DNA of 64,000 nucleotides from Sulfurimonas marina (GCF_014905095.1 NZ_CP041165.1:2170001-2234000); one strand, 5' to 3'; positions 24,508-37,631 are shown, counted from the stretch's first letter. Numbers and translations are program-made. Notes: generated by a model from the letters alone, not told the origin.

Positions 24508-25806
24508 TTACTCTTCTATTTTTTTATTTAATAAAGTTGTTAAAACTCTATCTTCTACCATTGACATTTGTACTGCAGGTAGGTATCCAGCTTCTTTATA
24601 TTGCTCATATACTTTTTGTGGATCTTGACCCATTTGCATAGCTTCGAAGTAGATAGTTTGCATTAACTCTTGCTCATTTACAGAAACACCCATATCTTGT
24701 GCTAAAGCATCGATAATAAATGTAGCTTTTACACTTCTTGCAGCTTCATCACGGAAAGTTTCACGTAACTCTTTTAATTTATCAGCATTTTCACGAAGTT
24801 CATTGATCTCATCTTCGCTCATCTCTCTAGCTTTTTTGTTTACAGCCATATCGATCTCTTGCTCAACAACGAAATCAGGAAGATCGAAGTTTAAAGAATC
24901 AACAAGTTTTTCTAAAAGTTTCGGTTTTAACTCTTCATTGTAAAGTTTTCCTAACTCTTCTTGCTCCATAGCTTTTTTAACTTCTGAAGTCAGTTTTTCT
25001 AAATTAGCTTCTTCATCACCCGGAAGGAATTTTTTTGCTAGTTCATCATCAATTTCAACTTCACCTTTTACTTTAATGTCGTTTACTTTTACTTTGAACA
25101 TTACAGGTTTACCAGCAAGTTTATCTGAACCGTAGTTTTCTGGGAAAGTTACGTTAATTTCAACTTCTTCATCACGTTTAACACCGATAAGTTGATCTTC
25201 AAAACCTGGAATAAATTGACCGCTACCAAGTAATAGTTCGTGACCTTGTGCAGCACCGCCATCAAAAGCTTCACCATCAAGGAAACCTTCAAAATCGATA
25301 ACAGCAGTATCACCCTCTTTCATTTTACGGTTACGTTTTACACTCTCTAAAGGTGCTTGACCTTCTGCAAGTTCTTTGATTCTAGCTGTAACGTCTTTAT
25401 CTTTGATTTCTGGTTTTTTGAAATCAGGTGTACAAGCGTCAACATCACCAAGTTCGATAGCTGGACGTGTAGCAATTTTGATCGCTACTTCGATTTTATC
25501 GTCAGACTTGTCAAATTTTGAAATTGTTGGCTCACCGATAAGCTCTTCATTTTTAATACCTAGCTCATCTAAACCTTGGTTAAGTACTTGACGTAAAGAC
25601 TCAGACTCTGCATCTTCTACAAGTTTTTGTCCATACTGTTGTTTGATAACTGCTACAGGTACTTTCCCTTTTCTAAAACCTTGAACGTTAGCAGTTTTAG
25701 ATAATTGCTTTGCTATTTTCTCAACGTTTGCACTTACCTCATCAGTAGAGATAGTTGCCGTGATTTCAGCATTAGCACCGTTAATTTTGTTTGATTTGAT
25801 ATCCAT
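24508..25806 (-). CDS. tig: trigger factor
   Basis: 432 residues from the ATG at 25806, which has AAAGGAAA six bases upstream; a GTG at 25821 is in frame but has no ribosome site. Ribosome-bound chaperone and prolyl isomerase. N-terminal ribosome-binding domain contains GFRKGKVP near residue 43 (family signature GFRxGKxP). The FKBP domain (about 150-240) has the [15 protein letters not shown] pattern. The C-terminal arm is helical. It lies between lspA and clpP in the same leftward operon. Confidence 0.97.
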   Translation of the reverse strand: MDIKSNKINGANAEITATISTDEVSANVEKIAKQLSKTANVQGFRKGKVPVAVIKQQYGQKLVEDAESESLRQVLNQGLDELGIKNEELIGEPTISKFDKSDDKIEVAIKIATRPAIELGDVDACTPDFKKPEIKDKDVTARIKELAEGQAPLESVKRNRKMKEGDTAVIDFEGFLDGEAFDGGAAQGHELLLGSGQFIPGFEDQLIGVKRDEEVEINVTFPENYGSDKLAGKPVMFKVKVNDIKVKGEVEIDDELAKKFLPGDEEANLEKLTSEVKKAMEQEELGKLYNEELKPKLLEKLVDSLNFDLPDFVVEQEIDMAVNKKAREMSEDEINELRENADKLKELRETFRDEAARSVKATFIIDALAQDMGVSVNEQELMQTIYFEAMQMGQDPQKVYEQYKEAGYLPAVQMSMVEDRVLTTLLNKKIEE

Positions 25807-25869
25807 CAATTTCCTTTGCACTATTATATAATTTTAGGCAATCATACCAAAAATGTACTTTTATTACGA

Positions 25870-26328
25870 TTAATTTTTACACAAATGCGTTTTAAGGTTT
25901 AATATCAAGAGCCATAAGACCCCTATATCTATCACTACATCCGCAAAGTTAAATACGGCAAAATCAAATCCGCAGTGCCAATAAACCATATCAACTACAC
26001 CGCCGTGAATAAAACGATCATAGATATTTGAGAGCGCTCCACCGATAATAATTCCCGTAGGAAAAGCGTAACATAGTTTTTTGAGATAGATGATATATCC
26101 AAAAACACCTAGTACCAAAACCAGCTGAATATATTTGAGATATTCACCCAGTGATGCAAACATTGAAAACGCTACACCTTTGTTGTATACCAAAATAAAA
26201 TCTATACACTCTGTATAGTAACGAAAACCTTCTACAAAAAGAGTTTTTATATTTTGGTCAACTATAAATACTCCCGCAATACTAAAAAGGAGTATAGCCC
26301 ATAATCTTATTTGCAAGTTTTTATCCAT
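25870..26328 (-). CDS. lspA: lipoprotein signal peptidase
   Basis: 152 residues, four membrane helices. Cuts the signal peptide of lipoproteins after lipidation of the Cys. The two catalytic Asp residues are in [14 protein letters not shown] (near 103-116) and [10 protein letters not shown] (near 127-136). Overlaps the end of glmM by eight bases. Lipoprotein substrates are present in the window, for example the 14163-15221 product. Confidence 0.95.
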   Translation of the reverse strand: MDKNLQIRLWAILLFSIAGVFIVDQNIKTLFVEGFRYYTECIDFILVYNKGVAFSMFASLGEYLKYIQLVLVLGVFGYIIYLKKLCYAFPTGIIIGGALSNIYDRFIHGGVVDMVYWHCGFDFAVFNFADVVIDIGVLWLLILNLKTHLCKN

Positions 26329-27661
26329 TTAACGCTTTTTGAAAGAATGCTGCAAGTTCATCCATTCTTTTCTCCATTAATTTCGCATCACTTGCCTCTA
26401 ATAAGAGACGTAATTTATTTTCCGTACCGCTGTATCTGATAAGATGACGAATATTCTCACCCTCTAAATCTTTTAACAGCTTCTCTAATCCCTCGATCTG
26501 GTCTAAAGGCTTTTTCTCTTTAACATTCAGATTTACAAGTTTTTGTGGATGAAGATCAAACGGACGTAACACTTCTGATGCTTTTTTCCCTTTTGAAAGG
26601 ATAAGTGCAAGTACCTGAAGTGCTGAAACAAGACCGTCTCCCGTCTTGGCAAAATCGTTCATTATTACATGACCGCTTTGCTCGCCACCGAAGTTGATCC
26701 CCTCTTTTTTCATAATCTCTAAAACATTTTTATCGCCAACGTTTGAGCGTAATAGTTTAAGGCCATGCTCCTGCATAAAATTATCCAAAGCACCGTTACT
26801 CATAACAGTTGCAACAATACCTCCTCCTTTTAAACACGATTTTTCATGTAAAAAAAGTCCTAATGCACCGAGTAATTGATCACCGTCAACTGTTTCACCC
26901 TCTTCATCAACTATTACAAGTCTGTCTGCATCACCGTCTAAAGCTATTCCAAGATCAGCTCTGTATTTAACTACATTATATTTTAGATCTTTTGTATGTA
27001 AAGCTCCACAATCTTCATTGATGTTATAGCCGTTTGGTTCATTATGTAATACAACAACTTCAGCACCTAATTCTTCAAGTACCGTCGGCCCAACTTTATA
27101 TGCTGCACCGTTAGCAGCATCAAGAACGATTCTCATCCCCTGCAATGTCAACTCTACAGGAAAAGAGTTTTTAAGTTGAACAATATAACGACCAACGACA
27201 TCATCTATTCTTTTTGCTTTTCCTATCTCTTTTCCGGTAACCTGAGCTTCTTGTATCTTTTCATCGTTAAAATATATATCTTCAATTTTTTGTTCTACTT
27301 CAGAGGGAAACTTATCTCCGTGGGCATCAAAAAATTTAATACCGTTGTCTTCAAATGAATTGTGAGAAGCAGAGATCATAATTCCGGCATCACAGCGCAT
27401 ATTCTCTGTAATAAAGGCAATAGCAGGTGTCGGCATTGGACCAATTTGGATAACATCGTATCCGATAGCTGTTAATCCACATACGATCGCATTTTCGATC
27501 ATATATCCGCTTTTACGTGTATCTTTTCCAACTAAGATCTTATTTGTAACCGATTTCTCTTTTAAGTAGATACCTGCTGCCATTGCAACACGCATCGCTA
27601 CCTGAGCACTTAAAAAGCCGCCAGCCTCACCACGTACACCATCCGTTCCAAATAATTCCAT
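26321..27661 (-). CDS. glmM: phosphoglucosamine mutase
   Basis: 446 residues, standard length. Converts glucosamine-6-phosphate to glucosamine-1-phosphate for peptidoglycan and LPS. Phosphoserine loop [12 protein letters not shown] near residue 100, metal loop LDGDADR near 241-247 and phosphate-binding [10 protein letters not shown] near 405 are intact. This makes a useful contrast with the related but inactive-looking domain in the fusion gene at 55077-57581. First gene of the operon running through lspA, tig and clpP to def. Confidence 0.98.
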   Translation of the reverse strand: MELFGTDGVRGEAGGFLSAQVAMRVAMAAGIYLKEKSVTNKILVGKDTRKSGYMIENAIVCGLTAIGYDVIQIGPMPTPAIAFITENMRCDAGIMISASHNSFEDNGIKFFDAHGDKFPSEVEQKIEDIYFNDEKIQEAQVTGKEIGKAKRIDDVVGRYIVQLKNSFPVELTLQGMRIVLDAANGAAYKVGPTVLEELGAEVVVLHNEPNGYNINEDCGALHTKDLKYNVVKYRADLGIALDGDADRLVIVDEEGETVDGDQLLGALGLFLHEKSCLKGGGIVATVMSNGALDNFMQEHGLKLLRSNVGDKNVLEIMKKEGINFGGEQSGHVIMNDFAKTGDGLVSALQVLALILSKGKKASEVLRPFDLHPQKLVNLNVKEKKPLDQIEGLEKLLKDLEGENIRHLIRYSGTENKLRLLLEASDAKLMEKRMDELAAFFQKALNG

Positions 27662-27819
27662 CGTTTTTATCCTAGTTTTAATACTTTTTTATCATTATAT
27701 CTGTTAGTTTGTTAGATTTCAAAGTTTAAAAAACATAATTTTTTCAATTTTAAAATCCCTGTTTTCTGTAAAGATAGATATTTTAACACCACTTAACTTA
27801 ATTTTAATTATTTTTAAGG

Positions 27820-27825
27820 TAAAAT
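27820..27825 (+). promoter_or_regulatory. -10 box of rpsT-prfA
   Basis: TAAAAT 33 bases upstream of the rpsT start, in a T-rich stretch and without a clear -35, as is common in Campylobacterota. Confidence 0.5.
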
Positions 27826-27858
27826 TTCGCACTTAAATTCCCAAGAAGGATAAAACAA

Positions 27859-28119
27859 ATGGCAAATCACAAGTCATCAGTTAAGAGAATTCGCCAAACT
27901 ATCGTTCGTGCTGAACGTAATCGTTTCTACAGAACTCGTCTTAAAAATATCGTTAAAGATGTTCGTGCTGCAATCGATGCAGGGAACAAAGAAGAAGCTG
28001 CTGCTGCATTAAAAGTAGCTAACCAACAAATTCACAAATTTGTAAGCAAAGGTATTCTTAAAAAAGAAACTGCTGCTAGAAAAGTAAGCCGTCTACACAA
28101 AGCTGTAAACGCTATATAA
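27859..28119 (+). CDS. rpsT: 30S ribosomal protein S20
   Basis: 86 residues, highly basic, two long helices; starts [13 protein letters not shown] as S20 proteins do. Binds 16S rRNA in the small subunit. Ribosome site AAGAAGGA nine bases before the ATG. Followed 12 bases later by prfA, a pairing conserved in Campylobacterota. Confidence 0.98.
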   Translation: MANHKSSVKRIRQTIVRAERNRFYRTRLKNIVKDVRAAIDAGNKEEAAAALKVANQQIHKFVSKGILKKETAARKVSRLHKAVNAI

Positions 28120-28131
28120 GGCTAACTCCAC

Positions 28132-29199
28132 ATGTTAGCAGATAAACTTACTCCGTTTATCAATCGCTATGATGAACTTAGCAAATTGCTAAGTTCACCT
28201 GATATCACTTCTGACATCAAAAAGATGACAGAACTTTCAAAAGAACAATCTTCACTTTTACCAATCGTAGAAAAAGCAAAAGAGTATCAAGCACTTGTTC
28301 AAGAGATTGCAGATTCTAAAGAGATGCTGGCAGATCCTGAAATGGCTGAAATGGCTAAAGAGGAGCTCAAAGAGTTAGAACCTCAAGTACCTGTTTTAGA
28401 AGAAGAGATCAAAATGCTTATGCTTCCAAAAGATCCAAATGATGATAGAAATATTATTATAGAGCTTCGTGCCGGAGCCGGTGGTGATGAAGCTGCTATC
28501 TTTGTTGGAGATATGTTTGATGCATATACTCGTTACGCCGAACTTAAAGGTTGGAAGATCGAGATAATGAATACATCTGCTTCTGAAGCAGGTGGATACA
28601 AAGAGGTTGTTGCACTTATTAAAGGTGAGCAGGTTTATAGTAGATTGAAGTATGAAGGTGGAACACACCGTGTTCAACGTGTTCCGGCAACAGAATCACA
28701 GGGTCGTGTACATACATCGGCAATTACAGTAGCAATTATGCCTGAAGTTGATGATGTTGAGATTCAGATCAATGAAAATGATCTTAAAATCGATGTTATG
28801 CGTTCAAGTGGTTGTGGTGGTCAATCTGTAAATACTACAGACTCTGCTGTACGTATCACTCACTTACCAAGTGGTATAGTAGTAACCAACCAAGACCAAA
28901 AATCTCAGCATAAAAATAAAGAAAAGGCTATGAAAGTATTGAAGTCTAGACTTTATGAGTTAGAGATGCAGGCACAACAATCTGAAAATGCAGCTGAGCG
29001 TGCTGCACAAGTGGGGACAGGTGACAGAAGTGGTCGTATTCGTACATACAACTATCCTCAAAACCGTATAAGTGATCATAGAATTAACTTAACGCTTTAT
29101 AGATTAAATGAGATTATGGGTGGTGGTCTTTTTGATGAGATTATCGATCCGCTAATCGCAGATACTCAAGCTAAAATTGTTGAAGCGGCTGGGCTTTAA
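28132..29199 (+). CDS. prfA: peptide chain release factor 1
   Basis: 355 residues. Ends translation at UAA and UAG. The codon-recognising PAT tripeptide is in [10 protein letters not shown] near residue 185, and the catalytic GGQ is in [16 protein letters not shown] near 230. Cotranscribed with rpsT. Ends at a hairpin (29188-29207) facing dapF on the other strand. Confidence 0.98.
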   Translation: MLADKLTPFINRYDELSKLLSSPDITSDIKKMTELSKEQSSLLPIVEKAKEYQALVQEIADSKEMLADPEMAEMAKEELKELEPQVPVLEEEIKMLMLPKDPNDDRNIIIELRAGAGGDEAAIFVGDMFDAYTRYAELKGWKIEIMNTSASEAGGYKEVVALIKGEQVYSRLKYEGGTHRVQRVPATESQGRVHTSAITVAIMPEVDDVEIQINENDLKIDVMRSSGCGGQSVNTTDSAVRITHLPSGIVVTNQDQKSQHKNKEKAMKVLKSRLYELEMQAQQSENAAERAAQVGTGDRSGRIRTYNYPQNRISDHRINLTLYRLNEIMGGGLFDEIIDPLIADTQAKIVEAAGL

Positions 29200-29207
29200 G
29201 CCTCAGC
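29188..29207. terminator. hairpin at the prfA/dapF junction
   Basis: GCTGGGCTT pairs with AAGCC-T-CAGC (one bulged T), spanning the prfA stop. The convergent dapF ends 20 bases further on. Confidence 0.5.
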
Positions 29208-29226
29208 TCTTCACATTCTTACGAAT

Positions 29227-29988
29227 TTAAATTTCCCAATCCGTTTCAAACGTCTTTTTAACTCTACCTTTAAACGTAATTGTTTGTCCATTATATCCAA
29301 GATATAAAGTATCTTTACTTGTAGGATACACTTCAATGTTGTTTTGTACTTTTTCTTCCAAATAAGCTCTATAAAAACACGCAGACATGCCTGTACCGCA
29401 AGCTAAAGTTTCATCTTCAACACCGCGTTCATATGTACGAACATTTAAATTTCCATCTTCAGTAACACTACAAATATTTACATTTGCATTATAAATAAAT
29501 CTAAGCTCTCTAGCTTCTTCAATATCAAACTCTTCTACATCATCTTGCAGGCATATTAAGTGGGGTACACCTGTATTAATCAGCCACCAAGTTTTTCCAT
29601 TATACTCTATTGCTTGATCAATAATCTCAGGAGGTGTAAGCTCACTTAAAACCATCCCCTCTTTTGGACTATTATCGCTTACTTCAGCATTGATTACACC
29701 TGCACCTGTTAAAAAACTCATTTTTTGTGGAGCTAAATCATTATTGTAAGCATAGTGTGCACATGCACGGCTTCCGTTTCCACACATATCTGCATGACTT
29801 CCGTCTGAGTTGTAAAACTCCCATTCGAAATCATATTTTTCATGAGGTACTACTACGATCAAACCATCAGCACCAATCCCGTCTTGACGATGGCATAACT
29901 CACGAGCAAGTTCATTACGCTCTTTTTTAGAATCATCATGAAAGATTACAAAATCGTTTCCATTTGCACTATATTTAGCTATACGCAT
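29227..29988 (-). CDS. dapF: diaminopimelate epimerase
   Basis: 253 residues. Converts LL- to meso-diaminopimelate for lysine and peptidoglycan. Both catalytic cysteines are present: DMCGNGSRAC near residue 68-77 and ETLACGTGMSAC near 193-204. N-terminal KYSANGNDFVIF is the usual start. Last gene of the SpeE-like-coaE-dapF operon; 11 bases after coaE. Confidence 0.97.
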   Translation of the reverse strand: MRIAKYSANGNDFVIFHDDSKKERNELARELCHRQDGIGADGLIVVVPHEKYDFEWEFYNSDGSHADMCGNGSRACAHYAYNNDLAPQKMSFLTGAGVINAEVSDNSPKEGMVLSELTPPEIIDQAIEYNGKTWWLINTGVPHLICLQDDVEEFDIEEARELRFIYNANVNICSVTEDGNLNVRTYERGVEDETLACGTGMSACFYRAYLEEKVQNNIEVYPTSKDTLYLGYNGQTITFKGRVKKTFETDWEI

Positions 29989-29999
29989 TGGTTCCTCTC

Positions 30000-30599
30000 C
30001 TATTTATTGTATATCTTTTTAATCTTCTCTACAAAAAGTTCCACTTCGTTTTGCAGATGTTTAAGATCTTTTGAATTATCAATCACCCAAGTAGCACGTT
30101 TTTTCTTCTCTTCGATCGGAAGTTGCGAAGCTATTCTTCTTCGTGATTCCTCTTCACTATACCCATTACGTTTCATAAAACGCTCTAGTTGTAAGTCACT
30201 CGGAGTATATACTACGACACTATCTTTTATATCGTAGTTATTATTTTCAAAAAAGAGGGGAATATCGATCAGATACGGGAACTTAAAACTATCCTGTTTT
30301 TCACTCTGTTTTTCTATCTCAGCTTTGATCTTTGGATGTAGAAACTCTTCAAGTTTTTGTTTTGCCTCAGGTGTTGCAAAAATATAAGCACCCAACTTTG
30401 GACGATCAACTTTATTTACACCTTTAACATACTCTTCACCGAAAGTCTCTTTGACCCACTGGGATGACGCATCAAGTATCTTGTGTGAAATGGTATCGGC
30501 ATCAATAACCCTCATGCCGTTTAAAGCGAGCAAAGAAGCAACAGTGCTTTTACCTGTTGCAATACCACCAGTTAACGCAATGGCATATTCGAATGCCAT
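30000..30599 (-). CDS. coaE: dephospho-CoA kinase
   Basis: 199 residues. Last step of coenzyme A synthesis. Walker A GGIATGKSTV near residues 11-20, the DAD motif (RVIDADTISH near 33-40) and the lid-region RRRIASQLP near 147. Overlaps the SpeE-like gene by one base and precedes dapF. Confidence 0.96.
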   Translation of the reverse strand: MAFEYAIALTGGIATGKSTVASLLALNGMRVIDADTISHKILDASSQWVKETFGEEYVKGVNKVDRPKLGAYIFATPEAKQKLEEFLHPKIKAEIEKQSEKQDSFKFPYLIDIPLFFENNNYDIKDSVVVYTPSDLQLERFMKRNGYSEEESRRRIASQLPIEEKKKRATWVIDNSKDLKHLQNEVELFVEKIKKIYNK

Positions 30600-31150
30600 T
30601 AGTTTTTAATAATTCCTAAATATTCTTTACGGATATAGTTACCCATAGCAAATGCTGCCGGATGAACATCAGAATTATAATAATTTAAATTATCTAACAT
30701 ATCTGCACGATGTAAGATAATGTCTGCCGTTGGATGGTACGCTTTTGAAGCAAGTAATGCAGTTTCACAGTTACCTAAGTTGTATGGCATAATGATTTTT
30801 GCATATTTCCCTAAAATCTCCATCATTTGCTTGTTAGCATCTACATCATCTAAAGACGGATGTTTTGTTACAAGTAAACCCTCTTCGTTTAAAACACGGT
30901 TATAGTGTGCTAAAACAGCAGCGTCGCTATCAAGTTCTGAGATAACAACATCGTAAGCGTTATCTGCAACATCTCTTAAAAGATTAATATTTGCAGAGAT
31001 TACATCACAATCAATCCCGTCATGTTTCTCGATTTCACCAATCATACCGCTTGCATTATCACTAATAATCAGTACTTTCTTTGGATCTTTATGTGTACAT
31101 AATGGTACATGTACCATCATTTCGTTGTAAATAAATTCTTTTGTATTCAT
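30599..31150 (-). CDS. short SpeE-like (spermidine synthase family) protein, probably degenerate
   Basis: 183 residues, about 100 fewer than a normal spermidine synthase. The Rossmann core is recognisable (VLIISDN near 27-33, CDVISAN near 48-54, YDVVISELDSD near 65-75), but the SpeE GGGDGG loop reads SDNASGMIG and the catalytic Asp motif (YD-x-I-x-x-D) is changed. The N-terminal beta domain of SpeE is mostly missing. It may be a small methyltransferase-fold protein with another role. The coaE gene overlaps it by one base. Upstream is the long inverted repeat at 31172-31249. Confidence 0.7.
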   Translation of the reverse strand: MNTKEFIYNEMMVHVPLCTHKDPKKVLIISDNASGMIGEIEKHDGIDCDVISANINLLRDVADNAYDVVISELDSDAAVLAHYNRVLNEEGLLVTKHPSLDDVDANKQMMEILGKYAKIIMPYNLGNCETALLASKAYHPTADIILHRADMLDNLNYYNSDVHPAAFAMGNYIRKEYLGIIKN

Positions 31151-31171
31151 TATATATTTTCCTTCAAAATA

Positions 31172-31249
31172 GACTTATAAGCTTAGCTTAAACAAGGGGC
31201 TCAGACCGCAGGGAGGATTCGTCCCCGTTTTAAGTTAAGATTATAAGTC
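31172..31249. ncRNA. candidate structured RNA: 78-base inverted repeat with GC-rich core
   Basis: Arms 31172-31195 and 31226-31249 pair over about 19 of 21 positions, beginning GACTTATAA / TTATAAGTC. The loop of about 30 bases is strikingly GC-rich for this genome and adds a GGGG/CCCC pairing (31196-31199 with 31222-31225). It lies between the SpeE-like gene (minus) and the DUF2892 gene (plus), so it is either a 5' leader of the former or a separate small RNA. I do not recognise a known RNA family. Confidence 0.55.
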
Positions 31250-31303
31250 CTTTAAACCCACCGCGATTTTATCTACTTTTGGATTAATTTTACTTAATAT
31301 TGA

Positions 31304-31309
31304 TATAAT
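31304..31309 (+). promoter_or_regulatory. -10 box of the DUF2892-purM unit
   Basis: TATAAT (in TGATATAATT) 28 bases upstream of the start at 31338, with an AT-rich region in front and no clear -35. Confidence 0.6.
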
Positions 31310-31337
31310 TACAAAATATTTAAGCTAAAGGTATAAA

Positions 31338-31535
31338 ATGGACTTAAACAAAGTTAGAAAATTTTGTAGAGTGTTTCGTATAGTTGTTGGACTTGCACTG
31401 ATTATTACAGGTGTTATTTTAGATAATGCATGGTTCTACCTAGGTGTTATTCCATTACTTGCTGGACTTACAAACTTTTGTCCCCTTTGTATCGTTACAA
31501 AAAAATGTGATTTACCACAAGATAAGCAGGATTAA
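31338..31535 (+). CDS. DUF2892 small membrane protein
   Basis: 65 residues with two membrane helices (about 11-27 and 30-46) and a short cytoplasmic tail with CPLC (about 48-51) and a further Cys. This is the DUF2892 pattern, often found fused to or near rhodaneses (YgaP). Function unknown. Two bases separate it from purM, so the two share a transcript. Confidence 0.85.
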   Translation: MDLNKVRKFCRVFRIVVGLALIITGVILDNAWFYLGVIPLLAGLTNFCPLCIVTKKCDLPQDKQD

Positions 31536-31537
31536 TT

Positions 31538-32536
31538 ATGAGCCAAATTTCTTATAAAGACGCAGGTGTAGATATAGATGCTGGAAACAGCTTTGTTGAG
31601 AATATTAAACCATTAGTAAAAGCTACTAGAGTTGAAGGTGTAATGGGTGGTATTGGTTCATTTGCAGGTGCATTTGAACTACCTAAAGGGTTTAATGAGC
31701 CTGTAATGCTTGCAGCGACTGACGGTGTAGGTACAAAGCTAAAATTAGCAATTGACAGCGGTATTCATAATACTGTAGGTATTGACTTAGTTGCTATGTG
31801 TGTAAATGACCTTATCTGTAATTTCGGTACACCTTCATTTTTCCTAGATTACTATGCTACAGGTAAACTTGATGTTGAAATCGCTACAAACGTTGTAGCA
31901 GGTATTGCTGAGGGTTGTAAACAAAGCGAATGTGCATTAATCGGTGGTGAAACTGCTGAAATGCCTGGTATGTACTCTGAAGACGATTATGACCTAGCCG
32001 GTTTTGCAGTTGGTGTAGCTGAGAAGTCTGAAATGGATAGAGTAAGTCTTGTAAAAGCAGGACATAAACTTATCGCTCTTCCATCTTCAGGATTACACTC
32101 AAATGGATTCAGCTTAGCTAGAAAAGTACTGTTTGAGAAAATGGGAATGAAATTTGAAGATGATTTCAATGGTAAACCGTTAATCGAGACTCTTTTAACT
32201 CCGACAAACATCTATGTAAAAACATTTAAAGCGCTTAAAAACGAGATCGTTGCTATGGCACACATCACAGGCGGTGGAATCGTAGAAAACCTTCCACGTG
32301 TACTTCCTGAGAACTTAATGGCAGAAGTAAAAGAAGACGCTGTCAAAGTTCTTCCAATCTTTGAGCTAATGAGTGAGCACGTTGCACGCAATGAGATGTT
32401 TAGAGCATTCAATATGGGTGTAGGTATGATACTTGTTGTTGAAGAATCTAACGTTGATAAAGTTTTAGCTACAGCTCCTGGTTCTTACCTTGTAGGTGAG
32501 ATCAAAGAGGGCCCAAGAGAAGCTAAACTCGTATAA
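31538..32536 (+). CDS. purM: phosphoribosylformylglycinamidine cyclo-ligase (AIR synthetase)
   Basis: 332 residues. Fifth step of purine synthesis. Signatures: [12 protein letters not shown] near residue 60, [11 protein letters not shown] near 136-146 and [13 protein letters not shown] near 240-252. Complete at both ends. Ends at a strong terminator. Confidence 0.98.
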   Translation: MSQISYKDAGVDIDAGNSFVENIKPLVKATRVEGVMGGIGSFAGAFELPKGFNEPVMLAATDGVGTKLKLAIDSGIHNTVGIDLVAMCVNDLICNFGTPSFFLDYYATGKLDVEIATNVVAGIAEGCKQSECALIGGETAEMPGMYSEDDYDLAGFAVGVAEKSEMDRVSLVKAGHKLIALPSSGLHSNGFSLARKVLFEKMGMKFEDDFNGKPLIETLLTPTNIYVKTFKALKNEIVAMAHITGGGIVENLPRVLPENLMAEVKEDAVKVLPIFELMSEHVARNEMFRAFNMGVGMILVVEESNVDKVLATAPGSYLVGEIKEGPREAKLV

Positions 32537-32542
32537 TCAATA

Positions 32543-32566
32543 GAAAAGCCTTTTAAAAGGTTTTTC
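32543..32566 (+). terminator. purM terminator
   Basis: GAAAAgCCTTTT / AAAAGGtTTTTC, a stem of up to 12 base pairs with one mismatch and a T-rich 3' side, six bases after the purM stop. Confidence 0.75.
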
Positions 32567-32716
32567 TAACTCCCTATTTCCTTTTCCTACTCTAACTATT
32601 AATTCCATTCAAATACTTTTATCGATCTAAAATATATCTACTATATCTCATCTAAGTTCTTATTACTATTTTATTTATTATGATTGATTTTGTTTTCAAT
32701 TGAAAAGAGAAAAGAG

Positions 32717-32736
32717 TGTCACCCAAAAGGGTGACA
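32717..32736 (-). terminator. terminator of the FadL-type gene
   Basis: TGTCACCC / GGGTGACA with a four-base loop, followed on the minus strand by CTCTTTTCTCTTTTC. About 36 bases beyond the stop at 32773. Confidence 0.8.
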
Positions 32737-32772
32737 GATAAAGAAAGGAGAATTTCTTTTTGCTAGCTAATA

Positions 32773-33999
32773 TTAGAAAGCGAAGTTAACTTGTGCACTT
32801 ACACCAGTTTGGCTATGTTTAACTGTCATGTCACCAGCACCACCACCAAATGCAGCATTAAAGTTTTCGTATGTATTTGTTACTTCTGGAGCATAAGTTA
32901 ATCCTAAGTCTAAAGAAGTAACTTCACTTACATTATATGTAGCACCGATTGCATAATGAGATTCAACAATTGCAGGGAAACCTAAAAGATTAAATGTGTT
33001 AACAACACCTGCAGCTAAATTAGCTGAATTAGCACCAGCATAAGTTTGTTCACTAATTGGACTAGATGCATAATTATAACCAGCTCTTAAAGCCCAAGAA
33101 TTTGTAGCATATTCATAACCAATTGCAATTACATTTTGATCATCCCATTCAAAATCTTCATAACCTTTACATGATGACCATTTGATTTGTTTATAATCGA
33201 TTGCTACAGTATGTTCACCCATTGCGTAAGATGCACCAATACCAATCTCTGCAGGAGTTGACAATTTATCATTAGTGTATCCAGCACCACCTGTAAAAGG
33301 AGTAACTACAGCATCAAACCCTTTGTATTGCATATCGATTTGAGATTTATATACAGCACCAACAGTTAAACCAGACATTTCGTAAGATAAACCAAGATTA
33401 TAACCAAATGCTAAATCTTGGGCAATCCCCATTCCAGTATTACCACCAAAATTATAGTTAATATCTAAAGCACCATATTGTAAAATTGGAGTAACTGCTA
33501 CGCTAAAACTATCCATTTTGTATGCTAATGGAAGACCAAATTGCATAAGTTGAAGGTTTGTAACCATTTGTAATTGAGTATCTGTTGCAGCATCAGCATC
33601 ACGATAATCTGTACCCATACCAGCAGTACCCCAAATACCTACACCCATATAAAAGTTATCTGTAACTTTTGATGCTATAGAAACTGAAGGAATAACATTC
33701 ATATCAGCTGCACTTGTATTTGTAGCAGTCGTACCACCAAGACCTGTCATATCATTTGTATTTTTAACATCTGGCATAAATAATGTACCACCAAATGAAA
33801 CTTCAGTACCTTTAACAGAAGTAATTAAAGCAGGATTCACTAGAGCTGATTCAGCACCATGAGTCATACCTATACCAGTACCAGCCATACCACGAGCTTT
33901 TGCTCCCACACCGATTAAAGCAGAACCGTTTGTTGCGAATGCAGATGTTGCACCTAGAGCTAAAGCAGCTACTACTGCTAATTTGATTGTTTTTTTCAT
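32773..33999 (-). CDS. FadL/OmpP1-family outer-membrane transporter
   Basis: 408 residues. Signal peptide of about 22 residues ending SAFA, then GSALIGVGAKARGMAGTGIG and ESALVNPALI, which are the N-terminal hatch signatures of FadL/OmpP1/TodX proteins that let hydrophobic molecules cross the outer membrane. The rest is beta-barrel in pattern and ends in QVNFAF, a classic outer-membrane C-terminus with terminal Phe. A sigma-70 -10 box lies at 34056-34061. Monocistronic, with its own terminator. The substrate is unknown. Confidence 0.9.
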   Translation of the reverse strand: MKKTIKLAVVAALALGATSAFATNGSALIGVGAKARGMAGTGIGMTHGAESALVNPALITSVKGTEVSFGGTLFMPDVKNTNDMTGLGGTTATNTSAADMNVIPSVSIASKVTDNFYMGVGIWGTAGMGTDYRDADAATDTQLQMVTNLQLMQFGLPLAYKMDSFSVAVTPILQYGALDINYNFGGNTGMGIAQDLAFGYNLGLSYEMSGLTVGAVYKSQIDMQYKGFDAVVTPFTGGAGYTNDKLSTPAEIGIGASYAMGEHTVAIDYKQIKWSSCKGYEDFEWDDQNVIAIGYEYATNSWALRAGYNYASSPISEQTYAGANSANLAAGVVNTFNLLGFPAIVESHYAIGATYNVSEVTSLDLGLTYAPEVTNTYENFNAAFGGGAGDMTVKHSQTGVSAQVNFAF

Positions 34000-34055
34000 T
34001 TTCTCCCCTTAAGAGCTTTTAAATATAGAAACAAGAGTTTGTTTCGATTGCAGTC

Positions 34056-34082
34056 ATTATATGTGATAAAATTTTAACTCAA
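34056..34082 (-). promoter_or_regulatory. promoter of the FadL-type gene
   Basis: Minus-strand TATAAT at 34056-34061 and a possible TTGAGT at 34077-34082, spacer 15 bases (short). It gives a leader of about 50 bases. Confidence 0.55.
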
Positions 34083-34263
34083 CCTTAATAGAAAGAATAT
34101 AAGTATAAAAAAATATTATATTAATAGTTATTAAAACAGCTAAATATTTGAAATATTATAGATTTGTATAATGATATATTATTATTAGTAGTAAAAAAGG
34201 ATAGATATTAAACAATTTTATAGAATTTATCAAAAAAATAAAACAGTTACTTATAATATAAAT

Positions 34264-34312
34264 TTGTGATAATTTTTTAATAATGTGCATTTTTGTAACA
34301 TTATTATCACAA
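34264..34312. repeat. 49-base imperfect hairpin downstream of 5S rRNA
   Basis: TTGTGATAAT (34264-34273) and ATTATCACAA (34303-34312) are perfect complements, and the inner AATAATGT / ACATTATT extends the pairing if a T-rich bulge is allowed. Possible rRNA operon terminator or regulator site. Confidence 0.55.
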
Positions 34313-34471
34313 AAAACATATATATACCCTAATTATAGACCAAAATATAATAAAAATAATCAAAGAGACAAAAATAATAGAAGTAAAAGGGTAAAAGTAA
34401 GTATATAAATAGTTAGTGATTAAGTAAAAAATGGATTGATAAGATAGATTAGAATGGATAATTGATCCGAA

Positions 34472-34587
34472 CTAGGCAGCGACCTACATTCCCACACCTG
34501 AAAGATGCAGTATTATCAGCGATGAGAGGCTTAGCTTCTGGGTTCGGAATGGGGCCAGGCGTTTCCCTCTCTCTATAGCCACCTAGA
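34472..34587 (-). rRNA. rrf: 5S ribosomal RNA
   Basis: About 116 bases; the minus strand reads CCTGGCCCCATTCCGAACCC and AGAAGCTAAGCCTCTC, the conserved 5S loops, and the ends pair (CTAGGTGGC with GTCGCTGCCTAG). Last gene of the rRNA operon. Confidence 0.93.
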
Positions 34588-34706
34588 CAAGATCAAGTGT
34601 AAAAGTATTGTTTGATACTCTTACAGTTGACCTTTAAGATCATAGATAAGAAGATTAAAAAAGTTAAAGTCAACTAAACAACTCAAGGATTACTTCATTT
34701 AATGAT

Positions 34707-34730
34707 ATACACTAAATAAGGTAGTGAAGC
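34707..34730 (-). repeat. 3' arm of the 23S rRNA processing stem
   Basis: Complementary to 37632-37655 over 24 bases with one mismatch. The two arms flank the mature 23S sequence and form the usual RNase III cutting stem. Confidence 0.8.
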
Positions 34731-34734
34731 TTTT

Positions 34735-37628
<2,894 letters not shown>

Positions 37629-37631
37629 TTC

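Larger units (their letters stand above)
34000..34471. other. AT-rich intergenic region between 5S rRNA and the FadL-type gene
   Basis: 472 bases without a credible gene. It holds the FadL gene promoter (34056-34082), a large hairpin (34264-34312) and otherwise very AT-rich sequence. No clear GC-rich terminator for the rRNA operon is seen right after 5S. Confidence 0.8.
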
